NCBI RefSeq assembly: GCF_002013915.1
Contig: NZ_MBTF01000002.1
Span: forward strand, 62,001-126,000
Direction: 5' to 3'
DNA length: 64,000 nt
Origin: Mucilaginibacter pedocola
GTDB taxonomy: Bacteria; Bacteroidota; Bacteroidia; Sphingobacteriales; Sphingobacteriaceae
Part shown: piece by piece, positions 1 to 8,768 of the stretch
How the letters are laid out: the number at the start of each line of letters is the position of its first letter
Numbering within the stretch: the stretch's first letter is position 1
Notes under the pieces: generated by a model
Database searches by the model: none
Told to the model about the DNA's origin: nothing
Seen by the model: only the letters and a program-made list of their open reading frames with translations
Translations under genes and position numbers: made by a program

Positions 1-706
1 AATTATCAATTTTTGCCCCGGCGCGTATCACGGTGCTACCCATGGTTGCCCTATCAATAGTGGTATTAGAGCCAACCTCCACATTTTCTTCAATAATAAC
101 GTTGCCTATTTGCGGTATCTTGTCGTAACTGCCATCGGGCTTTGGGGCAAAGCCAAAACCGTCGCTGCCTATAATGGCACCAGAATGTATGGTTACGTTA
201 TTCCCCAAAACACAATCGAAATATACAATCACCCCCGGGAATAACGTAACATTATTACCCAGGGTAACATTATCTGCAATGTAGCAGTTGGGATATATTT
301 TGCAATTGTTGCCCAGCTTAACACCTTGCCCAATATAGGCAAAAGCACCAACGTAGGCATCCTCGCCAACCTGTGCCGATGGGTGTATAAACGATGGTTG
401 CTCAATACCTTTTTTATTCAACTTCAGCGTATTGTATTGCTCCAGCAGCAGGGTAAAAGCGCTGTAGGCATTCTCTACCCTTATCAGCGTAGTATTTACC
501 GGCGCTGTTAATTGCTGGCTGTTGTTTACAATAACAATAGATGCATTGGTGGTATACAAATACTGCTCGTACTTGGGGTTGGCCAAAAACGACAGGGAAC
601 CCGGCTGTGCTTCTTCTATCTTAGCAAGCGTACTAACCGCAGCAAGGGCATCGCCCTCCACGGTTCCGTTCAGCATTAAGGCTATATCTTTTGCGGCAAA
701 TTGCAT
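1..706 (-). CDS. lpxD: LpxD, UDP-3-O-acylglucosamine N-acyltransferase (3' end outside window)
   Basis: This enzyme transfers the second hydroxyacyl chain from acyl carrier protein to UDP-3-O-acylglucosamine in lipid A synthesis, in the cytoplasm. The minus-strand translation starts at the ATG at 706-704 with [12 protein letters not shown]. It has the N-terminal LpxD domain (roughly residues 1-100), then left-handed beta-helix hexapeptide repeats (for example [32 protein letters not shown]), then the [16 protein letters not shown] segment that is characteristic of LpxD and carries the catalytic His. The coding frame runs off the left edge after about 235 codons; a full LpxD is about 340-350 residues. 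The HD-domain gene lies upstream on the same strand, separated by a palindromic repeat. Identity is secure from the LpxD-specific motif. Confidence 0.95.
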   Translation of the reverse strand, partial: MQFAAKDIALMLNGTVEGDALAAVSTLAKIEEAQPGSLSFLANPKYEQYLYTTNASIVIVNNSQQLTAPVNTTLIRVENAYSAFTLLLEQYNTLKLNKKGIEQPSFIHPSAQVGEDAYVGAFAYIGQGVKLGNNCKIYPNCYIADNVTLGNNVTLFPGVIVYFDCVLGNNVTIHSGAIIGSDGFGFAPKPDGSYDKIPQIGNVIIEENVEVGSNTTIDRATMGSTVIRAGAKIDN

Positions 707-763
707 CCTGCAAATTTATGTTTATTTTATATTTTGTTTATACGATATTAATATCGAAGCCAT

Positions 764-861
764 CTGAACTCGAATTGAACGAATTTAATGAATGGGCAGA
801 ATTTGGTTTTTCTTCTATTCCATTCTGTTAAATTCGGTAATTCCCCCAAATTCGAGTTCAG
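764..861. repeat. 98-bp imperfect palindromic repeat between lpxD and the HD gene
   Basis: The outer arms CTGAACTCGAATT (764-776) and AATTCGAGTTCAG (849-861) are perfect 13-bp reverse complements. An inner pair (CGAATTTAA with TTAAATTCG, continuing into GAATGG/CCATTC) extends the pairing, so most of the element could fold into one long hairpin. It fills the gap between two co-directional genes. The form resembles small non-coding mobile or REP-like elements seen in Bacteroidota, but membership in a family cannot be shown from one copy. Confidence 0.6.
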
Positions 862-870
862 AAAAAAACT

Positions 871-2097
871 TTACACCAACCCCTTACTGTAACACAGTAT
901 ATATTTCTTCACCGTTTTGGTTAGCGCCTCCAGGTTGCTGTTATCGCTCGCTAAGGCTATATCGTGTATCTGTCCGTTCTTTCGCAATATCTGTATGTTA
1001 CCGTCGCCTTTGTTGTAAGCGTTGTTGCGTATAGCATCGGTAAATACAAAATAAGCAGCTTCCTCTGTAGAAATGTTGTATTTCTTAGCGGCTCGCTGCC
1101 TCAGTTCGGCCACAAACTCATCGTCGGGCTGTTCAGATGTTACATCCACATGGAAGAGCTTGCGTTGTATCAAATTGTTACAAAGCTTAGCTAAAACAAA
1201 GTCTTTACTATCCGCCCATATCTTCACGGCTGCCATCACATCGGTATCGTCAAGCTTCGCAAAAATATCCAGGTGATACGGGTTGGCCCTAAACTCTTCC
1301 TCGGTAATTACTGTTTCTAAAAAGTGGTTCAGCGCTGGTGTAACATTAAATTTTTCGCCCTGCAAAGCCAGTTCGCGGCTACGGTCGAATATCTTGCAAA
1401 GCAATTGCTCGCCTGCTATTACGGTTTTGTGCAGGTACACCTGCCAGTACATCAGCCTGCGGGCTATCAAAAACTTCTCTATCGAGTAAATGCCTTTTTC
1501 TTCCACCGCCACATTATCATCCTTCACGGTAAGCATTTTAATGATACGGTCGGAACTGATAACCCCTTCGGATACGCCGGTGAAAAAACTATCGCGGTTA
1601 AGATAGTCCATCCGGTCCATATCCAACTGGCTCGATACCAACTGATGCAGGAACTTTTTAGGGTATGTGCCTTTAAAAATAGATATGGCTAAGCTTAGCT
1701 GCCCGTTGAATTGTTCGTTCAGGCGGTCCATCAATAAAATAGAAATATCCTCGTGGTCTATCCCCTCTATTATGGTATGCTCCAGCGCGTGCGAAAAAGG
1801 GCCGTGCCCAATATCGTGCAGCAATATGGCTATCAGTAGCCCTTCTTTTTCTTCTGCGGTAATAACGCAACCTTTGTTGCAAAGCGTTTCTATAGCGGTA
1901 CCCATTAAATGCATGGCACCAATAGCATGGTGAAAACGGGTGTGCAAAGCGCCGGGATATACCAAATGCGTCATCCCCACCTGTTTAATATACCGTAAGC
2001 GCTGAAAGTAAGGGTGCTCAATGAGGTCGAACACCAGGTCGGATGGGATGCTGATAAACCCGTATACCGGGTCGTTTATTATTTTCTTTTTATTCAA
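871..2097 (-). CDS. HD-domain phosphohydrolase, dNTPase-like
   Basis: This is a 408-residue cytoplasmic protein of the HD superfamily (SAMHD1/dGTPase-like and YdhJ-like proteins). The metal-binding HD signature is visible: HH at residues 56-57, then HDIGHGPFSHALEH from residue 94 with H94-D95 as the central pair. The opening, with NDPVYGFI and YFQRLRYIKQVG, is the typical N-terminus of this family. Members hydrolyse phosphate esters, often dNTPs, but the substrate cannot be read from the sequence. It is co-directional with lpxD, an order often seen in Bacteroidota, although a 164-bp gap containing a palindrome separates them. porX diverges on the other side. The start at 2097 gives the complete family N-terminus. 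Confidence 0.85.
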   Translation of the reverse strand: MNKKKIINDPVYGFISIPSDLVFDLIEHPYFQRLRYIKQVGMTHLVYPGALHTRFHHAIGAMHLMGTAIETLCNKGCVITAEEKEGLLIAILLHDIGHGPFSHALEHTIIEGIDHEDISILLMDRLNEQFNGQLSLAISIFKGTYPKKFLHQLVSSQLDMDRMDYLNRDSFFTGVSEGVISSDRIIKMLTVKDDNVAVEEKGIYSIEKFLIARRLMYWQVYLHKTVIAGEQLLCKIFDRSRELALQGEKFNVTPALNHFLETVITEEEFRANPYHLDIFAKLDDTDVMAAVKIWADSKDFVLAKLCNNLIQRKLFHVDVTSEQPDDEFVAELRQRAAKKYNISTEEAAYFVFTDAIRNNAYNKGDGNIQILRKNGQIHDIALASDNSNLEALTKTVKKYILCYSKGLV

Positions 2098-2235
2098 AGC
2101 AGCAATATTGGATGCAAAAGTGCCGAATTATGACAAAACAAGCACCATGCTATTGTTAATATATGTTAAACCTTTGTATAATTTTACAACAAATTATACC
2201 ACAAAGGGGTTATACGGTTGTAAAAATATATTATT

Positions 2236-3789
2236 ATGCAGGATACTTCCATATTATGGGCCGACGACGAGATAGACTTGTTGAAACCGCACATAATGTT
2301 CTTAACAGAAAAGGGCTATAAAGTTACTACCGTAACCAATGGCCACGATGCTTTAGACGAATTTAAAAAGCAATATTACGACCTGGTTTTCCTTGACGAA
2401 AATATGCCGGGCCTTACCGGTTTAGAAACCCTGCAGCAAATAAAAAGCATTCGCAGCGATGTGCCCATTGTACTCATCACCAAAAACGAAGAAGAGTACC
2501 TGATGGAAGATGCCATAGGTTCTAAAATAGACGACTACCTGATAAAACCTGTTCACCCCAAGCAGATACAGCTTACCATAAAAAAGCTTACCGAAAACAA
2601 ACGTTTGGTTACCGAGAAAACCACCATGGCCTACCAGATGGATTTCCGTACGCTGGGTATGACACTGAACGATAACCTGAGCTTTCAGGAGTGGGTGGAT
2701 GTTTACAAAAAATTGATCTACTGGGAGTTGGAGTTGGAAACTTTGGAAGACGCCGGTATGCACGAGATACTTACGCTGCAAAAAGCCGAGGCCAACGTAC
2801 AGTTCTGCAAGTTTGTGGAGCGTAACTACATCAACTGGCTAAAAACGCCCGATACTTCGCCAACCTTTTCGCCGCAACTGTTTAAAAAGAAAGTGTTCCC
2901 CAAGCTGGATGGCAACGGCCCGGTGTTCTTTATACTGATAGATAACCTGCGGTACGATCAGTTCAAGATCATCAACCCTATTATATCCGAATATTTCCGT
3001 TTGGAGGAAGAGGATACTTATTACAGTATTTTGCCAACGGCTACGCAGTATGCCCGTAACGCCATATTCTCGGGACTGATGCCTTTGGATATGGAAAAAC
3101 GTTACCCCGGCATGTGGCAAAACGATGAGGACGAGGGCGGTAAAAACTTGTACGAAGCGGAGTTTTTGGCCGATCAGCTTAAACGCACCCTTCGGAGAGA
3201 AATTAAGCATTCGTACCACAAAATACTGAACATTGATGAGGGGCGTGCGCTAAACGAATCGGTAAACAACCTAATGCAGAACGACCTGAACGTTGTTGTT
3301 TACAACTTTGTGGATATGCTTAGCCATGCCCGTACCGATATGCAAATGATACGCGAACTGGCCAGCGACGATGCAGCTTATCGTTCATTAACCTTATCGT
3401 GGTTCGAGCATTCGCCGCTATTGGAGCTATTGAAGTTTTTGGCCAACAAGCAGGCGCGTGTAATCATCACTACCGACCACGGTACCATCAAGGTAAAAAA
3501 TCCGAGCAAGATCATCGGCGACCGTAACACCAATACAAACCTGCGTTACAAGCAAGGCAAAAACCTCAACTTTACAGCCAAAGAGGTTTTCCACATTCGC
3601 AACCCGCACGATGCTATGTTGCCAAAGCTACATGTAAGCAGCAGTTTTGTATTTGCCAAAAGCGATGCCTACTTTGTGTACCCGAACAATTACAACCATT
3701 TTGTGAATTTTTATAACGAAACCTTCCAGCACGGCGGCATCTCGTTAGAAGAAATGATCATCCCGATAGTAACTTACGGGCCCAAATAG
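2236..3789 (+). CDS. porX: PorX, T9SS response regulator with PglZ-type phosphatase domain
   Basis: PorX is the response regulator that controls type IX secretion genes in Bacteroidota, normally paired with the sensor kinase PorY. Residues 1-120 are a receiver domain with acidic D10/D11, phospho-acceptor D54 and K104. After a helical linker comes a PglZ, alkaline-phosphatase-like domain: FILIDNLRYD supplies a metal-ligand Asp, PTATQ near 267-271 the nucleophile Thr region, and ITTDHG plus a late HGG further metal ligands. Published work on PorX shows zinc in this domain and phosphodiesterase activity on oligonucleotides; that is family knowledge. At 517 residues it is full length. tsaE and ald follow on the same strand. 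No porY or sigP lies in the window, as is usual for this unlinked system. Confidence 0.92.
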   Translation: MQDTSILWADDEIDLLKPHIMFLTEKGYKVTTVTNGHDALDEFKKQYYDLVFLDENMPGLTGLETLQQIKSIRSDVPIVLITKNEEEYLMEDAIGSKIDDYLIKPVHPKQIQLTIKKLTENKRLVTEKTTMAYQMDFRTLGMTLNDNLSFQEWVDVYKKLIYWELELETLEDAGMHEILTLQKAEANVQFCKFVERNYINWLKTPDTSPTFSPQLFKKKVFPKLDGNGPVFFILIDNLRYDQFKIINPIISEYFRLEEEDTYYSILPTATQYARNAIFSGLMPLDMEKRYPGMWQNDEDEGGKNLYEAEFLADQLKRTLRREIKHSYHKILNIDEGRALNESVNNLMQNDLNVVVYNFVDMLSHARTDMQMIRELASDDAAYRSLTLSWFEHSPLLELLKFLANKQARVIITTDHGTIKVKNPSKIIGDRNTNTNLRYKQGKNLNFTAKEVFHIRNPHDAMLPKLHVSSSFVFAKSDAYFVYPNNYNHFVNFYNETFQHGGISLEEMIIPIVTYGPK

Positions 3790-3810
3790 AAATTAGCAAC
3801 AATCCTAACC

Positions 3811-3960
3811 ACCATGTCATTTCGAACCCTTACGCGAAGGGCGAAAGCGGGGCAAGGGTGAGAAATCTTATACGCAAAAGCATTGCCGCGAAGCACGATG
3901 TACAAGATTTCTTTTCGCCCGCCGACACCGCCACCCCGCTGCTCATCGAAATGACATGGT
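3811..3960. repeat. REP/BIME-like palindromic repeat upstream of tsaE
   Basis: The outer arms ACCATGTCATTTCGA (3811-3825) and TCGAAATGACATGGT (3946-3960) are perfect 15-bp reverse complements. A nested pair, AGAAATCTT (3861-3869) and AAGATTTCT (3904-3912), lies inside. The TGTCATTTCGA...GTGAGAAATCTT pattern is one I associate with dispersed repeats of many Sphingobacteriales genomes. The element ends 28 bp before the tsaE ATG, so tsaE may depend on readthrough from porX or a promoter within the repeat. Confidence 0.75.
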
Positions 3961-3988
3961 CAGTAAAGGTTCAAATATTCAATACCCC

Positions 3989-4405
3989 ATGGATATCCAC
4001 ATCAATACCCTTCAGGAATTAGCCGACAGCGCGCCCGAAATACTAAAATACGCGGGCAGTAATAAAATATTTTTGTTTTATGGCGATATGGGCGCCGGCA
4101 AAACCACGCTCATTAAATCGCTTTGCGCGGCGCTTGGCGTTACCGACGAAGCTACCAGCCCAACATTCTCCATCGTAAACGAGTACGCGGGTAGCAACGG
4201 CCCGGTATACCATTTCGATTTTTACCGCTTGAAGGAACAGGCGGAGGCGCTGGATATGGGTTACGAAGAGTATTTTTTCTCAGAGAATTACTGCTTTATT
4301 GAGTGGCCCGAAAAAATTGCAGGGCTTATTCCGGATACTTATACCGGTATTCGCATAGAAGTGTCAGAAGATGGTGCGCGCCAAATAACTGTGGAAAACA
4401 TTTGA
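3989..4405 (+). CDS. tsaE: TsaE, ATPase of the tRNA t6A modification complex
   Basis: TsaE is the small P-loop ATPase that works with TsaB and TsaD to complete N6-threonylcarbamoyl-adenosine at position 37 of ANN-decoding tRNAs. Visible motifs are the Walker A GDMGAGKTT at about residues 32-40, the TSPTFSIVNEY segment and HFDFYRL, all diagnostic for TsaE. From the chosen ATG the protein has 138 residues, normal for the family. An upstream in-frame ATG at 3956 lies inside the arm of a dispersed repeat and would add 11 residues unlike the family, so 3989 is preferred. The next gene, ald, starts 51 bp downstream. Confidence 0.95.
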   Translation: MDIHINTLQELADSAPEILKYAGSNKIFLFYGDMGAGKTTLIKSLCAALGVTDEATSPTFSIVNEYAGSNGPVYHFDFYRLKEQAEALDMGYEEYFFSENYCFIEWPEKIAGLIPDTYTGIRIEVSEDGARQITVENI

Positions 4406-4456
4406 TGCACATGCCCGTTGTTTTTCTTATCTTCAACATCCGGAAAGTAAGAAAAC

Positions 4457-5683
4457 ATGAGTTCAGGAAAATATAGCGGATTTTCTGACGTCGCACGCCA
4501 GGCGCTGATGCTACCCCAGGAATCGATGCTGGAGGTTAAAAGCAAAAAAAACAAACTGTACATCGGCATCCCTAAGGAAGTTTCCTTCCAGGAAAACCGC
4601 ATTCCGCTTACGCCGCTTTCGGTAGCGTTATTGGTAAACAACGGGCACGATGTTTACCTGGAGAGCAATGCCGGCCAGGCGGCCAATTTTTCCGACACCA
4701 ATTACAGCGAGCAGGGCGCACAAATAGTATACGATACCAAACGCGTTTACGAAGCCGACATCATCATCAAAGTAGCGCCGCCCACGCTGGAAGAAATTGC
4801 CATGATGAAGCCGGGGCAATTGCTTATATCGGCCCTGCAAGTAGCAACCTTAAAGCCCGAATGCCTGCAAGCTATGCTGGCAAAAAAAATAACAGCCATT
4901 TGTTTCGAAAACATTGAGGACGAAGGCGGTACGCTAACCGTAGTACGCGCCATGAGCGAAATAGTAGGTGCTACATCTATCCTCATAGCAGCAGAATACC
5001 TCAGCAATATTTTCGGTGGAAAAGGCCTGATGCTTGGTGGCATTACCGGCGTTCCGCCTACCGAAATTGTAATACTTGGCGCAGGTACTGTTGGCGAATA
5101 CGCCGCGCGCACCGCCATTTCGCTGGGGGCCGAAGTAAAAGTATTCGACCCATCTATTTACAAACTACGCCGCCTGCAAAACAATATTGGCAGCCGCATA
5201 TTCACCTCGGTGGTGCAGCCCATTGTTTTAGAGAAGGCAGTTACTACCTGCGATGTGGCCATTGGCGCTATGCGTGCCGATGATGGCCGTAGCCCCTGCT
5301 TGGTATCAGAAGCCACTGTTGCCAAAATGAAACCCAACTCGGTTATTATCGATGTGAGTATAGACCAGGGGGGCTGCTTCGAAACATCCGAGGTTACTAA
5401 CCACACCCACCCGGTGTTCAGGAAATACGACGTTATACACTATTGTGTACCAAACATAGCCTCGCGCGTGGCGCGCACTGCTACCTATGCACTAACAAAT
5501 ATTTTTGCGCCTATATTATTAGATATTGGCGAGCAAGGCGGGCTAAAAAACGTCATCTGGAAAAAAACAGGAATACGCAATGCCGTGTACATATACCAGG
5601 GCCACCTCACCAACAAACATATGGGCGAGCGCTTTAATATACCCTGTAAAGACTTAGACCTGCTGGTGGCCGCCAACCACTAA
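4457..5683 (+). CDS. ald: Alanine dehydrogenase
   Basis: Alanine dehydrogenase interconverts L-alanine with pyruvate and ammonia using NAD. The 408-residue product has an N-terminal extension of about 33 residues before LYIGIPKEVSFQENRIPLTP, where the conserved AlaDh/PNT N-terminal domain begins. The Rossmann segment is VILGAGTVGEYAARTAISLG at about residues 206-225, followed by VFD and the SVIIDVSIDQGGCFETS segment typical of the family. I infer Ald rather than transhydrogenase alpha because there are no membrane segments and no pntB. The N-terminal extension is, as far as I know, usual in Bacteroidota. The stop codon overlaps by 4 bases the stop of the convergent phosphatase gene. Confidence 0.88.
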   Translation: MSSGKYSGFSDVARQALMLPQESMLEVKSKKNKLYIGIPKEVSFQENRIPLTPLSVALLVNNGHDVYLESNAGQAANFSDTNYSEQGAQIVYDTKRVYEADIIIKVAPPTLEEIAMMKPGQLLISALQVATLKPECLQAMLAKKITAICFENIEDEGGTLTVVRAMSEIVGATSILIAAEYLSNIFGGKGLMLGGITGVPPTEIVILGAGTVGEYAARTAISLGAEVKVFDPSIYKLRRLQNNIGSRIFTSVVQPIVLEKAVTTCDVAIGAMRADDGRSPCLVSEATVAKMKPNSVIIDVSIDQGGCFETSEVTNHTHPVFRKYDVIHYCVPNIASRVARTATYALTNIFAPILLDIGEQGGLKNVIWKKTGIRNAVYIYQGHLTNKHMGERFNIPCKDLDLLVAANH

Positions 5684-6291
5684 TAGTGCGAGGCGGGCGT
5701 TACAAATTGCTGGGCGGGCCGGTTATCCTCTTTGTACTTTTGCGGCAGGTCTGATTTGTGGTGCAGCGTACCATAGTATGATATTTCGAGTTCGCGCTCC
5801 CCGTTATCTTTAACAGTTACTTTAAATATCATATCGTAATCGTCCTCATCCAGCGTGTCAAAGGGCATTTCGGCACCAAAAGCATCCAGCAAAGGCATCA
5901 GGGTGTTTGAGTGGCCTATCACCAACACATTGCTTCCATTGAAGTTTTTCAGTATAGTTTTGGCAAATGTTTTTAAGCTATCATCATAAACACGCGGAAG
6001 TATTTTGGCCTGTGCTGCGAGTGGGCGGCCCGTTTCGCCGGTGCGTTTATACTTGGTTACATAAATTGCTTTTATCTTTTCACGCTTAAGGTATTTGGCA
6101 AGGGCTTCGGCTCGCTTCAGCCCATCTGCAGACAAGCTTGGGTCATCGGCGCTTTTTACTGTTGCGGGTTCTTTTTCGGCATGGCGAACCAGCCAAACGG
6201 TAGTTTTTTGTGCAAAGGCACTATAATTGCTAAGGAAAAAACAAACAAAGAGTACTTTAAAGGCTTTAGATTTTAGCAATACGTTTTTCAT
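5680..6291 (-). CDS. Exported histidine phosphatase family protein (SixA/PGM-like)
   Basis: The protein has 203 residues and starts with a signal peptide (KNVLLKSKAFKVLFVCFFLSNYSAFA, cleavage near residue 28). The catalytic RHAE motif is at R36-H37, with H37 as the phosphoryl acceptor, and the second His lies in VIGHSNT near residue 125. KRTGETGRPLA matches the arginine-rich phosphate pocket. Members dephosphorylate diverse substrates, and the export signal makes a central-metabolism mutase unlikely. It is convergent with ald and its stop overlaps the ald stop. The substrate is unknown. yihY diverges 47 bp away. Confidence 0.82.
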   Translation of the reverse strand: MKNVLLKSKAFKVLFVCFFLSNYSAFAQKTTVWLVRHAEKEPATVKSADDPSLSADGLKRAEALAKYLKREKIKAIYVTKYKRTGETGRPLAAQAKILPRVYDDSLKTFAKTILKNFNGSNVLVIGHSNTLMPLLDAFGAEMPFDTLDEDDYDMIFKVTVKDNGERELEISYYGTLHHKSDLPQKYKEDNRPAQQFVTPASHY

Positions 6292-6338
6292 AGCGTGCTT
6301 AATGGGTTATAAGTAAAGGTATCTACAAATATATTGAT

Positions 6339-7328
6339 ATGAAGTTTTTCAGTAAAGAATATTTAAAACAGCTTTATAAGGTTTTAGTGGCAACATTTAG
6401 CGGCTTTGGTGCCGATAATGGTTTAAAACTAAGCGCCTCCCTGGCATACTACACCGTATTTTCCATAGCGCCGCTGCTTATACTCGTTATATCATTGGCT
6501 GGTTTGGTTTTCGGGCACGATGCCGCCACCAACCGCCTCTACCCCGAAATAAAACAGTATGTGGGCGAAGCTGCTGCCTTACAAATACAGGAAATGCTAA
6601 CCAAGCTGGAGCTTAGCGGTAAAACCGGGATAGCGGTAGTTGTAGGCGTGGGCACATTGTTGCTGGGTGCAAGCAGTATTTTTTTAGAGATACAAGATTC
6701 GTTAAATATTATATGGCGCGTAAAGGCAAAACCCAAAAAGGGCTGGCTAAAAATGCTGCAAAACCGCTTTTTATCATTCTCGCTAATTGTAAGCCTTGGG
6801 TTTTTATTAATGGCATCGTTGGTTATCAACTTTTTGTTAGATGCGCTTAAAACACAAATAACCCGGTTTGTGCCCAGCGTAACCAGCCTGCTTATTGGCG
6901 GCATAAACCTGGGCGTTACGCTTATTGTTATATCGGTATTATTCGCCATTATATTTAAGGTTTTGCCCGATGTGAAGATAAAATGGAAGGATGTGCGCTC
7001 GGGTGCCATTTTCACCGCTATTTTGTTTATGCTGGGGCAATACGCCATCAGTTTATATATCCAATACACCGCAACCGGTTCAACTTACGGCGCAGCGGGT
7101 TCACTAATTGTTATTTTAGTATGGATATATTATACTGCGGCTATACTATACATCGGTGCCGAGTTTACGCAGGTATACGCTGAAGCAAGCGGCAGCCATA
7201 TAGAACCTGCAGATTATGCCGTACATGTACAGCAAACCGAAGTAGAGCGTAGCGTGGGCCAGCTGCCGGCCCAAAACCCCGAATTGAAAGGCAACCTGAA
7301 AAAAGAAGAAAAGGCAGTTAAAAGTTAG
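6339..7328 (+). CDS. YihY/BrkB family inner-membrane protein
   Basis: The 329-residue integral membrane protein has about six hydrophobic segments and the family hallmarks: ASLAYYTVFSIAPLLILVISLAG near residues 28-50, the LLGASSIFLEIQDSLNIIW segment, and a C-terminal YTATGSTYGAAGSLIVILVWIYY segment. BrkB was once called ribonuclease BN, but that assignment was withdrawn, and the true role of the family is unclear; a transport or envelope function is usually assumed. The tail after about residue 285 is hydrophilic and ends in a lysine-rich stretch. It diverges from the phosphatase gene and has no close operon partner. Confidence 0.88.
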   Translation: MKFFSKEYLKQLYKVLVATFSGFGADNGLKLSASLAYYTVFSIAPLLILVISLAGLVFGHDAATNRLYPEIKQYVGEAAALQIQEMLTKLELSGKTGIAVVVGVGTLLLGASSIFLEIQDSLNIIWRVKAKPKKGWLKMLQNRFLSFSLIVSLGFLLMASLVINFLLDALKTQITRFVPSVTSLLIGGINLGVTLIVISVLFAIIFKVLPDVKIKWKDVRSGAIFTAILFMLGQYAISLYIQYTATGSTYGAAGSLIVILVWIYYTAAILYIGAEFTQVYAEASGSHIEPADYAVHVQQTEVERSVGQLPAQNPELKGNLKKEEKAVKS

Positions 7329-7427
7329 CCTATACCAAGCGCTCAATACCTTTAATAAACAACGCAGCGTTTAGCATTGCCATTTTAATGAATTAATGGT
7401 GTACATTTAGCTACCAATTTTACCCGG

Positions 7428-8666
7428 TTGTTAGCAGCACTAAACATATTCACCAAAAAAAGCATCGGGCTAACCGCTTTATTGTGCTTCTTAAAACTGT
7501 TCGCATGGGCCCAGTTTTTTACGGTTGATAGCCTGCACCGTAATGTTAGCATTCCGTTTAAGGTGGTGCGCAACATGGTAATTATTAAAATGAAGGTTAA
7601 TGATCGTGGCCCTTTCAATTTTGTTTTAGACACCGGGGTTGGGCTGCTGATCATGACAGAGCCTAAAATGGTAGACTCTATTGGGCTTACCGTAAAACGC
7701 ACTATCAAAATAACCGGCTTAGGTAACGATGGCGATTATGAAGCTACAGTTACCCCCCCGCTTGATCTTGGTATACCCGGCCTTACAAGCCATGGCATAC
7801 CCGCGGCCATACTTAAGAGCGATTATTTTAATATATCAAACTACGCCGGCATGCCCATACACGGGCTTATTGGCTGGGATTTTTTTAATAACCTGGCTGT
7901 TAAGGTAACTTTCTCCGACAGCACGCTAACGGTTTGCCGCCCCAAAGACCTCAGAGGCGTTAAACGAAGCCAATACATCCCTATTACTATTGAAGGCCAA
8001 AAGCCTTACCTTGAAGCAATGGTAACATTAAACGATGGCCGCCAGATCAAAAGAAAATTGGTAGTTGACCTTGGTGCCGGGCACCCGCTTTCGTTAGAAA
8101 ACATAACGGCTGTAAACGGGCTGCCCAAAACGGTTATAAAAGCCAATTTGGGGGTAGCGCTTAATGGGCCAATTGATGGCGTTGTTGGCCGGGTAAGCGC
8201 CTTATCGCTTGGCAAATACAAACTAAAAAATGTGATCACTTCTTTTCCGGATACCGATACCGCATCAATAAACTATACCGTTAAGCGCGACGGTAATTTA
8301 GGCATAGGCATACTTAAAAAGTTTAATGTGGTTTTCGATTACAGCAACAACGCTTTATACCTGAAACAAAACGAGACATTTGCCCAGCCATTTGAACACG
8401 ATATGAGCGGCATCGAATATTTTTCGGCAGGCAAAAACCTCAACCACCTGGTAATAAGCCGCGTTGAACCGGGCTCCCCGGCAGAGGAAGTGGGGCTACA
8501 ACGGGCCGACGAGATAGTATCTATTAATTTTCGCCCCGTTTCGCGGATGACGATAGAGGAGATTGATAGTTTGCTAAAATCGCGTACGGACCGAAGCCTT
8601 TTATTAGAAATATACCACGAAAAGCGTTACGACAAAATAATACTCACCCTAAAAAGGCGTATTTAA
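7428..8666 (+). CDS. Exported two-domain retropepsin-like aspartic protease with C-terminal PDZ
   Basis: The 412-residue protein has a signal sequence (KKSIGLTALLCFLKLFAWAQ). Two retropepsin-type active-site motifs are visible: FVLDTG at D68-T69-G70 and VVDLGAG at D214-L215-G216, so both halves of a pepsin-like site lie in one chain. The last 90 residues form a PDZ domain (VEPGSPAEEVGLQRADEIVSI), typical of Bacteroidota clan AA proteases. No ATG precedes the signal peptide in frame; the best start is TTG at 7428, because the frame is closed by a stop at 7389. The second motif has Leu instead of Thr/Ser, which may lower activity. Substrate and role are unknown; a periplasmic location is inferred. 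Confidence 0.8.
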   Translation: MLAALNIFTKKSIGLTALLCFLKLFAWAQFFTVDSLHRNVSIPFKVVRNMVIIKMKVNDRGPFNFVLDTGVGLLIMTEPKMVDSIGLTVKRTIKITGLGNDGDYEATVTPPLDLGIPGLTSHGIPAAILKSDYFNISNYAGMPIHGLIGWDFFNNLAVKVTFSDSTLTVCRPKDLRGVKRSQYIPITIEGQKPYLEAMVTLNDGRQIKRKLVVDLGAGHPLSLENITAVNGLPKTVIKANLGVALNGPIDGVVGRVSALSLGKYKLKNVITSFPDTDTASINYTVKRDGNLGIGILKKFNVVFDYSNNALYLKQNETFAQPFEHDMSGIEYFSAGKNLNHLVISRVEPGSPAEEVGLQRADEIVSINFRPVSRMTIEEIDSLLKSRTDRSLLLEIYHEKRYDKIILTLKRRI

Positions 8667-8768
8667 CCCGCTCTTTGTAACAAAAACATAGGCATTGGCA
8701 ATTTTCTTCAATATTCCATATTTTTAGCTTTTGCTTTTTTTACTGACTTACTAATTTAAATTATAGAA

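Noticed and set aside
3956..3988. Upstream ATG for tsaE adding 11 residues
   Set aside because: The codon lies in the arm of a dispersed repeat and the added residues do not resemble the TsaE family.
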